A stretch of DNA of 64,000 nt from Helianthus annuus (taxonomy: Eukaryota; Streptophyta; Magnoliopsida; Asterales; Asteraceae): contig NC_035436.2 of NCBI RefSeq assembly GCF_002127325.2, positions 86,797,716 through 86,861,715 on the forward strand, read 5' to 3'. Below, piece after piece: positions 47,028 to 59,121 of the stretch (position 1 is its first letter; each line of letters begins with the position of its first letter). A program made the translations under genes and the position numbers. The notes beneath the pieces are model-generated. The model saw only the letters and a program-made list of their open reading frames with translations, did not search any database and had not been told where the DNA came from.

Positions 47028-50000
47028 TGTCATACCCCGACCACGTAAAACAACAAAACGTGGCAGAATTGTCGGGGAGTGTTGTAACAGAATCATTGAT
47101 TCATAACACATGGAAAAATTGAAATTTTGTTTTATTGATTAAAAGAGTTACAATGTCTTAACAAACAAAGAAGTATAACAAAAATTAACTAGCCTTGCAT
47201 CTTTTATTGTCACTAAGGCCCAAGTCCGCCTATGTGTATCTTGATCAATCCTATGCATCATCTCCTGAAACACATGTGAAAATAGGTACGTCATCATAAA
47301 AATGTCGGCGAGTACATAGGTTTTATTGATTTAGGATTAATGACTTATAAGTTTAGAAAAATATGTTTAACAAAAATCAGTCATGATCCTTGTAAGATGT
47401 TTTATTTTATAAATTGTTTGAAAAGCGATGATAGATATGTATAGTTAAAAGAATGATTGTAAGGTTAAATGAATAATCAAGTAAAAATGAATTTGTATAA
47501 AACAAACTATTTTGTAAAACAATGTCTTGTGAAAAATATGTTATTTGTGTAAAAATGTGTAAATCCAAATTAAATGATTTAAATAACGCTACGACATGTA
47601 ATATAGTACAAGCACTTATATATAGGAAGTACCAGCGGCGTATCCACCATGCTTGTATCACATTACACACGTCTCGTTACTTAAGTCACTTACCCAAACA
47701 AACCACCAATGTAAATTGCCCATGTCTAAACCAATTGTCAAATGTCATTGTGAAAACCATGTCAAAATGTCTATGTCAAATGTCAATCATGTAATGTGTA
47801 AACAAAATGTCATGTATGGCAAGTGAAATATGTATCCACTAAACCATGTGTAAAAAAATGCACAAAACAACGTATTGAAGTAAAATGTGGTTTAAATCAA
47901 TGTTATGTTTTGTGGAAATGCATGCTATACTGAATACAAACATTTATGCGGTATTGTGAAAGTGCATACATCCAAGCCTTGCGACTGTGGTGATAAACCC
48001 CTAAACGAATTTAAAGGTCTATCTGTCTAAATGTTTTAATCGAATTCGGTCATTCCTTCCATCCAAACATACCCAGGATGTCAGGAACGGGAGTTGTCAA
48101 TTCCTATGGTACCATTACCTACTAACGAGCGGCATGATCAAAGTTAACGAATGTATATGGTCCCACTTAAACAAACCAAATGTCATACCCAAAATGTAAG
48201 CATGTGATGAAAAACAAATGTACTAAGTATGATGAACATACATAGCATGAAAAGGTAATGTAAAACGATGTACTAAGTATGCACACAATGAACATACATA
48301 GCAAAAACATAATGAAATCATGTACTAATAGTGTACTAATGAACATAGCAATTATATGATATGAAAACATGAAAAGCACGAAAGTAACAAGTAGGCACAT
48401 GTGTTTCACCCCAAAATGTTTGAAAACAGTAAAATAGGGGACTATGTACTCACTTGAGGATGCTTAGAAGTCTTAAATAACAACCAAGCAAAGCTAGAGG
48501 GATCACGGAATCAAACGGCACCCTATATAGATAACTACATAAATAACCGGACCTAAATCGGGGGATTGGATAGTATGAGGTTTCGTAAACCAAATGAGTA
48601 TTGGAACTCATATGATATGGTTAAACAAAGCCCACATACTAAAATGAAACCTAACCTAAGTGCTTACGACCCATTACGACCCGTTTAGGTAGCTTATGCT
48701 ACTTTAACGCGTCGTTCACGTAAAACGCGTTCGGAATGCCTAACTAGTCCTATGACAAGCAAGATATGTCTTAACATGGTTAATATTGTTGCCAAAACAA
48801 TTTATATGTCAAAATTTATGTTACATAGGCTTAAAATGAATTTTAGCGCAAAAAGGGCATTTTGGTAATTTACCTAAGGCATAAGAACTACTTATCATAC
48901 AACTACCTAAACGACGTGACCATAAGGTATAACCTCGGAAGGTTATTCCCTATACAATTATGGTCACCTAAAGTGTTTGGTCGGATCCTAATGATCGACC
49001 AAATGGGTCGGGTTCAAAAGTATAAGCGATTGATTAGATTGCTTACCTTTACGACCCTAAACAAGCACAAATCTAAAAGCGGCGAGCTAAACATGCTAGA
49101 ACATATTTAGTAAAGTTAGAAAACAGGTTTGGTATCAAAACAAACGGTTTTGATACCCTAGAGTAGTTTGGTTACAAAATACGCGAGGAAACGCATTTTG
49201 GCCGAAACTACGACTCGTCACTGAGCCTAGATAACGTGGAAATCAGTAGGTATAGTCACTAGGGACTATAACCATCGTGATTACGCTCACGTTATGAAGT
49301 TCAAACGAACTTCGCATTGACCATAAACTGGTTAATGCAGAAAGTCAAACACAGTTTGACTTTAACGCTAAAACGAACGAAAAAGGCGAAAGAATACTTA
49401 CAGAAGGTCCCCGTAAGATTGAATTCCAAGTATTTCTCAGGTATGAAGTGATAACCACTCCAACTTAGAGAAAATCTCAGAATTCAAGTGAGGAATGAAT
49501 GAAATGGGTTGGGTTTATATAGGCATGGCACAACCGTTAGGATCGTTCATCGCGAAACGTGCTTCGATCTCGGCCGTACACATGGGCCCATTGTTTTGGG
49601 AAACCTTGGGCACCCCTAGATTCAGCCCATGGATTGAAAATACCATTTGCAATTGGGTTTGGAGTGCATAACAGTTGTTAACAGCTGTTAAAACTGATTT
49701 TGCACATCTGGGGAGGCCACGCGGCCCGTGTAAGACATACATGGGATCTTATGCGCCCCGCCTGAGGGTCACAGTTCAGAAATTGCAGTTTTAGTCCCTG
49801 CACTTCAAAAACATGTAATTCGGCCCATTTTTGACACGTTTAAGCCTCGTTAACCTCATTTCAAGCCTCTAAAATGAAGTTAAAGTATAGGGAACTCAAA
49901 ACATGCTCAAAAATATCTCGGATGTCGGTTCGTTTGGTCGTACAATCGTGTTATTTGCTTAATTACGACGGAATGCGCATAAGCGCGAAAAACGATCCAA

Positions 50001-50596
50001 ATTGCGCGACGAATGGAATTTTCTCATGCCAAACATTAAAATAAAATATTTTAATGCTTGCATAAATTTTTGGATGTCCGGAAGTATTCAGAACGTAAGT
50101 TATGCTCGAAAATGCAAACTTATGCACTTTTAGTCCCTGAATGACCAAAAAGTTTATTTTAGCACACCGAACACCTCAAAGCCTATTTCTAAGCTATGTA
50201 AAGGATATTTTGGGTATGTTTAACTTATGGTCAAGTTCCGGAATGTCCGTTACAGTACAAATTGACATACTTTCGCAGTTTGTCGAATTTAGTCCCTGTA
50301 AGCGAATAGACTTGATTTTGGCATACCAAACCATCCAAAACTTATTTCTAAGTTATGTAAAGGTTATTTAAGGTATGTTAAGCCTATGTCACTATTCCGG
50401 AATGTTTGTTGCATTAAACTGGTTATATTTACGCATCAGTGCGCATATAACCTTCCAGAAAGCGATTTAGAGCCCGAAATCGAACAAGAATTGATATGTG
50501 CAAAAGATACACATGTTTATACAAATCCCAAGTATGAAATACAATATTTCATTGGTTTGGTATTTGTTTGATGGCTGAAGTGACACAGGTGTCACA
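47028..50596 (-). repeat. 5' LTR of family A, copy 2
   Basis: 3569 bp. The start of U3 on the minus strand (50596 inward) is a palindrome with arms GTGACA and TGTCAC around four bases. TATA at 49515-49521. Confidence 0.92.
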
Positions 50597-50825
50597 GTTC
50601 ACCTGGGAACGAGAAGACCAAATGAAACTCAAGTATCCCCAGTTGTTCGGAAACAATGCAACTACTACTGAGGCTGAAGCTACTACGGAATTCGGGACGA
50701 AATTCCAAATCAACGGGGGGATGATGTAACACCCCAGGAATAACAGTAAACCACGCAGCCCAACTAGCTTCCTCAGTAACCGCATGCTAAATTTCGGGAC
50801 GAAATTTCTTTCAAGTTGGGGATAA
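50597..50825 (+). pseudogene. D-family pol 3' end and polypurine tract, copy 2
   Basis: GTTCA target duplicate, then [16 protein letters not shown]. One extra G near 50717 relative to copy 1 shifts the last codons past the original stop. The hairpin and CAAGTTGGGGATAA follow. Confidence 0.85.
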
Positions 50826-53042
50826 TGTGACAACTCGAGTTTCCGAGATATCCATCTCCGCACTTATTTCACGTTAAGTGTTAATTGTTGTTTATACGAC
50901 TTGTTTGCTTTGTAACCGTACACGTTTGTGATATGCTAAAACGTATTGTGAGTATGGTGTTATATGTTTGATGATTTAATTTGGTAACTTGTTGGTCTGT
51001 CTAGAAGTTAAAAACCTTAGACTATTGTACCCCAAACCAACTTGACGAAACACTAGAATTGCACCACATCTCCACCCGACGAAACAAAAGTGTATCGCCA
51101 ACCATACTTCGACGAAACAGGTGTGTTTCGTCACACACACCTCGACGAAACAAGGTGTTTCGCCGGCCCAAGATTCGCCGAAGCCCATTAAGGGCCCAGT
51201 ACGTTACGCGGAAATTTATAGAGTTCCACTGGTTCATTCGTCACACTTTTAACAAATTAGAAACCCTAGAGTTCTCTCCCCTTAGCGACGGCAATCCTGT
51301 GTGTTCGAAGCCCTCTAGATCGATCAAGTCAGTAATTCCGTTTATCCCGGTTAGTGTTTAACCCTTGCATGAATAATTGATTTCTAGCATAGCTAACTGT
51401 TAGATCGAAGATATGATTTAGCAATGTATGTAATGCTTGGTCTTATGTTTGGATCCCTTTTGACTGATTATTATGATATGTATGAATGATAATGAAACTC
51501 GTAAACGCTATTCGGATTATGTGACGACAAAGTGCTGAATCTGTGAATGTTTAGGGTTCTTGTTGTTGTAGCTTCGAATAGGATGTTGTTCTATGGGATA
51601 GATTGGTTGATGTTGTGAATCTGTGAATTTGTGTTCATGTAATGGTCATTGTATGATAAAGATCGTTTGAGATTAACGTATGATTCTGCTCTGATTGATT
51701 GAACATCGAATGATTTCCGTATGAAGATGATTGATGATAGTGTGTAACGACGTAACTGACCTTGTAGACGAAAGGCAAATGACGGCGAAACAGGGGGTGT
51801 TCCGCCGAGAGTAAATATGACGAAACGGAGGGTGTTTCGCCGAGGGGATCAGGACGAAACAGTTGGTGTTTCGTCGAAGGGTTGTACGACGAAACAAGTG
51901 TGTTTCGTCAAATGGGTAAAATGCACAGTGAACTCAGTTAAGTCTTTTAGGGATTAACCGAGTTAGTTAACTGTTGTTAAAGAATAAGCATGTCTTGCAT
52001 GAACTTGTATAACTGATAAAATGCTAAGTGTTAGTTGTTACTTGCATGTATGTGATTGAACAATGTGATTACCAACTGATTACGTATGTATAAACACTAT
52101 AGGATTGGATTGAATTGTTGTGAGCGAGTAATAATCTTACCGAGCAAACTGAGGTGAGTTCACACTTTCTACAAGGCATGGGATTCTCAAGGGTTGGGAA
52201 TGGGTTAATAAACTAAAACGGAACTCTACATACCCTCCGTGGGTAGGAAATGTACGGCCATCCTCCTTGGGTAGGATGCCACTATAAATCTTGCGTATTC
52301 TCCTTGGGTAGAACTACGTACGTACGTTCGTCCTCCTTGGGTAGGACAACAACCTTAACTTACTAGACAAAACTCTATCATGAAGTCCCTCCTCTTTATA
52401 TCGACTTAATCGCCGAGGCCGATGGCGAGTGGGTCATTAGTTAATAGCGCTATTAGGTTTAACAAACCTCACACCTTGTCGTTTGAACGGGCGTGTACTA
52501 ATGGACTATGGAAAACTGTCAGTGATGATAGACACTGATGTAGGGCACCACTTATATTTCGTTAGTAGTCGATATGGTATGGTCTAGTGGTTCACAGGGG
52601 AAGCCCCCCACTTCTTATGGTTATGGTTTGGGAAACAAAGGTATTGGTTAATTCATGGTTTACGAAGCAACTTATGATTTTCATAACAAACTGGTAAAAC
52701 TAAACAACCAACTTTGAACTCGCTCAACTTTGTTGTTGACTCGTTGTTACATGCCTTGCAGGTCGTTAGGTATTTCAGGAGCTTGCATGAGGAGGCGTGG
52801 GTGTTGTGGGACATGGATAGCCATATGCCATGTTAAACATTTATTACATTTTGAACTTATACTTTGGTTTTAAACATTATGCTTCCGCATACAACTTGAA
52901 CTATGTTTTGTTTAGACACCAATTATGTGGTGTTTGGGTTTGCATTTATTTTATACTATGTTCAATATGATTGGTGGCTTGATCCTGGTCAGTCACGCCT
53001 CCAAGCAGTGTCACTTCGCATGTGGATTTTGGGGGTGTGACA
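50826..53042 (+). repeat. LTR of family D, first of tandem pair, copy 2
   Basis: 2217 bp, duplicate of 6587-8807. Hairpin clusters lie at about 51043-51184 and 51780-51910. The ACGT run near 52315 is one repeat shorter than in copy 1. Confidence 0.9.
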
Positions 53043-53144
53043 GATTGACACCCCAGGAAAACTAGTAAACCACGCAGCCTAACTAGCTTCCTCAGTAACC
53101 GCATGCTAAATTTCGGGACGAAATTTCTTTCAAGTTGGGGATAA
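53043..53144 (+). other. Internal-region remnant between tandem D LTRs, copy 2
   Basis: Duplicate of 8808-8909; here the hairpin has the standard GGGACGAAATTT. Confidence 0.85.
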
Positions 53145-55365
53145 TGTGACAACTCGAGTTTTGCGAGATTTCCATCTCCGCATTTATTTCACTTTAATTG
53201 TTAATTGTTGTTTATACGACTTGTTTGCTTTGTAACCGTACACGTTTGTGATATGCTAAAACGTATTGTGAGTATGGTGTTATATGTTTGATGATTTAAG
53301 TTGGTAAATTGTTGGTCTGTTTAGAAGTTAAAAACCTTAGACTATTGTACCCCAAACCAACTCGACGAAACACTAGAATTGCACCACATCTCCACCAGAC
53401 GAAACAGAAGTGTTTCGCCAACCATACTTCGACAAAACAGGTGTGTTTCGTCACACACACCTCGACGAAACAAGGTGTTTTGTCGGCCCAAGATTCGACG
53501 AAGCCCATTAAGGGCCCAGTACATTACGCGGATATTTATAGAGTTCCACTGGTTCATTCTCACACTTTTAACAAATTAGAAACCCTAGAGTTCTCTCCCC
53601 TTAGCGACGGCAATCCTGTGTGTTCGAAGCCCTCTAGATCGATTAAGTCAGTAATTTCGTTTATCCCGGTTAGTGTTTAACCCTTGCACGAATAATTGAT
53701 TTCTAGCATAGCTAACTGTTAGATCGAAGATATGATTTAGCAATGTATGTAATGCTTGGTCTTATGTTTGGATCCCTTTTGACTGATTATTATGATATGT
53801 ATGAATGATAATGAAACTCGTAAACGTTATTCGGATTATGTGACGACAAAGTGCTGAATCTGTGAATGTTTAGGGTTCTTGTTGTTGTAGCTTCGAATAG
53901 GATGTTGTTCTATGGGATAGATTGGTTTACGTTGTGAATCTGTGAATTTGTGTTCATGTAATGGTCATTGTATGATAAAGATCGTTTGAGATTAACGTAT
54001 GATTCTGCTCTGATTGATTGAACATCGAATGATTTCCGTATGATGATGATAGATGATAGTGTGTAACGGCTGAGGATAATGGTTAGGGTTTCTGGGTAAT
54101 CATCAGTACACGACGTAACTGACCTTGTAGGCGAAACGCAAATGACGTGACGAAACGGAGGGTGTTTCGCCGAGGGGATCAGGACGAAACAGTGGGTGTT
54201 TCGTCGAAGGGTTGTACGACGAAACAAGTGTGTTTCGTCAAATGGGTAAAATGCACAGTGAACTCAGTTAAGTCTGTTAGGGGTTAACCGAGTTAGTTAA
54301 CTATTGTTAAAGAATAAGCATGTCTTGCATGAACTTGTATAACTGATAAAATGCTAAGTGTTAGTTGTTACTTGCATGTATGTGATTGAACAATGTGATT
54401 TCCAACTGATTACGTATGTATAAACACTATAGGATTGGATTGAATTGTTGTGAGCGAGTAATAATCTTACCGAGCAAACCGAGGTGAGTTCACACTTTCT
54501 ACAAGGCATGGGATTCCCAAGGGTTGGGAATGGGTTAATAAACTAAAACGGAACTCTACATATCCTTCGTGGGTAGGATATGTACCCATCCTCCTTGGGT
54601 AGGATGCCACTATAAATCCTGCGTATTCTCCTTTGGTAGAACTACGTACGTTCGTCCTCCTTGGGTAGGACAACAACCTTAACTTACTAGACAAAACTCT
54701 ATCATGAAGTCCCTCCTCTTTATATCGACTTAATCGCCGAGGCCGATGGCGAGTGGGTCATTAGTTAATAGCGCTATTAGGTTTAACAAACCTCACACCG
54801 TGTCGTTCGAACGGGCGTATACTAATGGACTATGGCAAACTGTCAGTGATGATAGACACTGATGTAGGGCACCACTTATATTTTGTTAGTAGTCGATATG
54901 GTATGGTCTAGTGGTTCACAGGGGAAGCCCTCCACTTCTTATGGTTATGGTTTGGGAAACAAAGGTATTGGTTAATTCGTGGTTTACGAAACAACTTATG
55001 ATTTTCATAACAAACTGGTAAAACTAAACAACCAACTGTGAACTCGCTCAACTTTGTTGTTGACTCGTTGTTACATGCCGTGCAGGTCGTTAGGTATTTC
55101 AGGAGGTTGCATGAGGAGGCGTGGGTGTTGTGGGACATGGATAGTCATATGCCATGTTAAACATTTATTACATTTTGAACTTATACTTTGGTTTTAAACA
55201 TTATGCTTCCGCTTACAACTTAAACTATGTTTTGTTTAGACACCAATTATGTTGTGTTTGGGTTTGCATTTATTTATACTATGTTCAATATGATTGGTGG
55301 CTTGATCCTGGTCAGTCACGCCTCCAAGCGGTGTTACTCCGCGTGTGGATTTTGGGGGTGTGACA
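53145..55365 (+). repeat. LTR of family D, second of tandem pair, copy 2
   Basis: 2221 bp, duplicate of 8910-11130. Hairpin clusters at about 53363-53497 and 54147-54239. Confidence 0.9.
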
Positions 55366-55510
55366 GTCTAGACTACGATCATTAGGGCTCTCACGAAAAT
55401 GTTTTCACAACATGTTTTTCATTGCATGCACAAAACGTCCAGATCCAGGGAACAAACATTTTTACAAACAAAAGGCACAAATACACATTTCAAAATTCAT
55501 ACTTATAATT

Positions 55511-56000
55511 CAGTCTTAAAGACTGAGGGAGGTTCAGTCTTAGAGACTGAGGGAGGTTCAGTCTTAGAGACTGAGGGAGGTTCAGTCTTAGAGACTGAGG
55601 GAGGTTCAGTCTTAGAGACTGAGGGAGGTTCAGTCTTAGAGGCTGAGGGAGGATTAGCCTTAGAGGCTGGGGATAATTATTCTTAGAGACTGGGAGTTGG
55701 TTTTAGAGACCAGGGAATTAGTCTTAGAGACTGGGAGTTGGTCTTAGAGACCAGGGAATTAGTCTTAGAGACTAGGAGTTGGTCTTAGAGACAGACTGGG
55801 AAGGTTTGGTCTTAGAGGCCAGGGAGTTAGTCTTATAGACTAGGGAGTTCAGTCTTAGAGACTGGGGAGGTTTAGTCTGAGAAACGGGATGTGTTAGTCT
55901 TAGAGACTGGGGAGGTTTAATCTGAGAGACGGGATGTGTTAGTCTGAGAGACTGGGTGATTTAGTCTGAGAGACTGGGAGATTTTTCTGAGAGACTAGGA
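55511..56000 (+). repeat. 24-bp tandem array, copy 2 (longer)
   Basis: One extra 24-bp unit in the uniform part and about 41 bp more in the diverged part, compared with 11274-11700. Confidence 0.9.
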
Positions 56001-56012
56001 AAGATAATGTGA

Positions 56013-57449
56013 ATGCATGACTACGTGATAAATTACTCTTATTTGCATACGCTGATTGCTAATGATTATTATGGATATACGTGTTATGGCTACTATGTAC
56101 CGGCACACACATCACCTTCCTCAGGGAACAAATTGTCAGATAATGATGACCCTACGGCCACCACCACAGATGATGAGACTGTACCTGCGCCGGAGATATT
56201 TACGACAGACACTGAGAGCGATCCTGACATGCTGACCAAGGATGAGGACGACTTCTAACCGTCCGCGCTGCCAGACTTTGGTGAAGAATTACCCTTGCTG
56301 ATGGTTTCCTTGACGAGAATCTTCCTATCATTCTTGATACGGTCCACGACCACCTTACCATTTGGACACTTCGGTGGAGAGCACCTCTTGACTCCAATCC
56401 TCGACAAGGCGCCTCCTGTGGACATTCCCTCCGAAGGTTGGCTACTCAACGAATAACTGATGATGACATTGGCATGTTATTTATGGTCCTTCTGAAAACA
56501 CCTATGATGATGGAAAGTTTGACGAGCACGTTGTTACTAATTTCACTTTTTGAGACCCCTGTTAACAAGCTATCCTCTGATTCTAGCATACATTTGATTT
56601 CAGAATCCTTTGAGTTTGTGACATCTGCAGCCTTACAGACAGCCAGATTACAGCTTTCTACTACTGACGCAGATGACGACGCCATTATAACTGCTGCAAC
56701 TATCACCTGCTCGAGATCACCCTTACACGACCTAGGGCCTGCTCCTGAGCCAGCTCTTTTTTCCTGCTGATCCTACTTAAACATGACCTTGTTTCTTTTG
56801 GCCTACGATACATTGCACTCCTTATACCAGGCCCAGTACCTGCACCTATTGATTCTCCTTTCGTTGAAGCATTTCTGCTTTACCTGCACCCGCTGATGTT
56901 GCACATATGAAGACCAACGTCCACTGCACCGACATGCCTATTGCTTTCTTTCAAGACATACCCGCACCCCGGAATGGAACTCCAGGTCAGCACCCGCATA
57001 ACGATCCTTTTTTTCTACAGCAGCAGTTCCTCTGACCTCACAGGCCGCACCGTTTGCTACATTCACCTCTACCGCGTTGGACGAGCCATTTCGATGGTTT
57101 CGATCATATGCCATACTAATTTTAGACCCTTACCATCCCTCACATTATGGAGGCCACACACGGAATGGGTGCTCCTGTAACATCACAGTTTGAGGATATA
57201 GGCCGCAGAGTTTTTGGAGCTTGGGCTGACAACATGTCCTCCACCCTGTCTATTGCCAGTATACTTTCATTAAGATTCCTTTACGCTCTCACCTCCTGCT
57301 ATTACACCTTTCCCAGGTTTTGATGCTCGTTTCTTTACTGTCGAGCAGCAGATCAGTTACTTACTTCGACGTATATACAAGCTCGAGGAGGAATTCAAGC
57401 ATGTTAACAGTTTACTTTTCTTTCCTTCTCCACCTCAGTTACGAGTATA
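56013..57449 (+). pseudogene. Degraded upstream ORF of family C, copy 2
   Basis: Same blocks as 11713-13149 (acidic start, DPYHPSHYGG, coiled-coil end with FDARFFTVEQQ). A one-base loss in a T-run near 57007 changes the local frame relative to copy 1. Function unknown. Confidence 0.55.
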
Positions 57450-58029
57450 GTTGGTTTCTGGATTATGCGGATTGCATTACATTTGGGTAGGACATTAATG
57501 ATAAGCCGATATTGTGGAGACTCTTGAAGACCACATCTGACTACGTAATTTTGATACACTAATATATTTAATGGACAAGGGTAGGGTGACCCTGTGTCCC
57601 TGTTGATGTGATACATTTTGGAAGATGATACAATTGTGGCCAGGGAATAATGAGAAGTCAATCATCATTAAGCATGCTACAATACTTTGTGACCAATGAC
57701 CAATGAAAGCTCAGTCGCTGTGTCTTCGTTAAGCGCGTTATTGACCTATATGTGTGTGCTATAATTATAATGCTACGTGCTTACTTGCTATAAATATAAT
57801 TACCAAGTTGCTTGGTTATACTATGATTATACTATTGCTTGATTGGTTGGTAACCTATTATGTGTATGTGCATATTATCTCTAAACAACTATATACACTC
57901 CCCGAACGAATAAGACCTGACCTAACCAATCTTCTTAACCTATTATGTGTATGTGCATATTATCTCTAAATAACTATATGCACTCCCCGAACGAATAAGA
58001 CTTGACCTAACCAATCTTCTTCTCAGAAG
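57450..58029 (+). other. Spacer and 85-bp duplication before C gag, copy 2
   Basis: Duplicate of 13150-13730, including the back-to-back 85-bp unit. Confidence 0.7.
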
Positions 58030-59121
58030 ATGTCGATACAAGGGAACGCCGATACCAACAACCCTCTGCCGACAACCGCAGTGTCAGAACTGCAAGGACG
58101 CATCTCGTAAGACATCGCACAACTCGAGGCCCTTCGCTCTGAACACGGCGGAGGTACCTCAGGAAATAACCCACCCAGCGGCTGCACTTACGAGCAGTTC
58201 TTGAACCACAAACCTCAAGAATTCGACGGCACTGGGGGTGCCTTAGCTTTTGTGCGTTGGATGGAGAAGACGAATTATGTCTTACGGTTGAGCAAATGTG
58301 CCCCAGAACATCAGGTCACGTACGTAGCTGGACTATTTGTAGATGAGGCTCTGTCCTGGTGGAACCTTCAGGTTCAAACAATGGGCAAGACTACTGCGTA
58401 TGCTTTGACGTGGGACGAATTGAAGGAGCTAATGCGCAAAAGATATTGCTCAAGGGCGGAAGTCCAGAAGTTGGAAACTGAATTGTGGAACTTGAAAATG
58501 GTGGGTCCAAAGATAGCTGAATATGTGCAGAGATTTGGCGAATTATCACAAGTTGCATCGCTTTTGGTGGAACCAGAATCTATGAAGATCGAACGTTTCA
58601 TCGGGGGACTGGCACCTCAGATTCTAAGCCTGGTAACAACATCTAAGCCTCCAACAATCATCGAAGCAATCGACATGAGTGTGGCGCTCACTGAAGAAGC
58701 GATTAGACAAGGAAAATTTCCCACTCCGGAAGAGAAAGATGAGACTCCTGTAGAGTCATATGGGGATAACAAGAGAAAACTCGTAAATTTCAAGAAGGTT
58801 ACTCGGGTAAGTAACGAGAGGAAGGCCAAGAAGGGAAAAGACTACATGGGTATCCTACCTAGATGCGACAATTGTCTACGTTATCATGTCGGGCGATGTA
58901 AATATGGAAAATGTGATAACTGTGGTAAGAGGGGGCATCCCAAGGAAACTTGTAGGCAAGGTATTGAACGTGGAAATAAAGACCAAGATGCTAGCAAGAA
59001 TCACGGAGGAAACAATGACAACGACAAAGGCAGGACGAGTGACAAACAAAAACGTGCTCGAGGTTGTCTTAACTATGGAAGCAAGAAGCATTTCAGAAAA
59101 TACTGTCCTAAGAAGAATTAG
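58030..59121 (+). pseudogene. C-family gag, copy 2, one premature stop
   Basis: Same 363-codon frame from ATG 58030. A TAA at 58108-58110 (codon 27) replaces the CAA of copy 1, while the copy 1 stop is GAA here. After the stop the frame is open to 59121, including the capsid domain, knuckle CDNCGKRGHPKETC and the altered knuckle CLNYGSKKHFRKYC. The only alternative is a non-ATG or internal start. The two copies together indicate that the parental gag was open at duplication. Confidence 0.87.

Larger units (their letters stand above)
40373..50596 (-). mobile_element. Complete family A non-autonomous gypsy element, copy 2
   Basis: 10,224 bp: 3' LTR 40373-43952, polypurine tract, 3.1-kb interior with a gag remnant only, primer site, 5' LTR 47028-50596. 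It is flanked by the perfect 5-bp duplication GTTCA (40368-40372 and 50597-50601). The target is the D pol frame, which continues across (GPEF / TWERE). No protease, RT or integrase, so mobilisation would have needed proteins from a relative; the B family shares leader sequence and LTR blocks. Confidence 0.93.
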
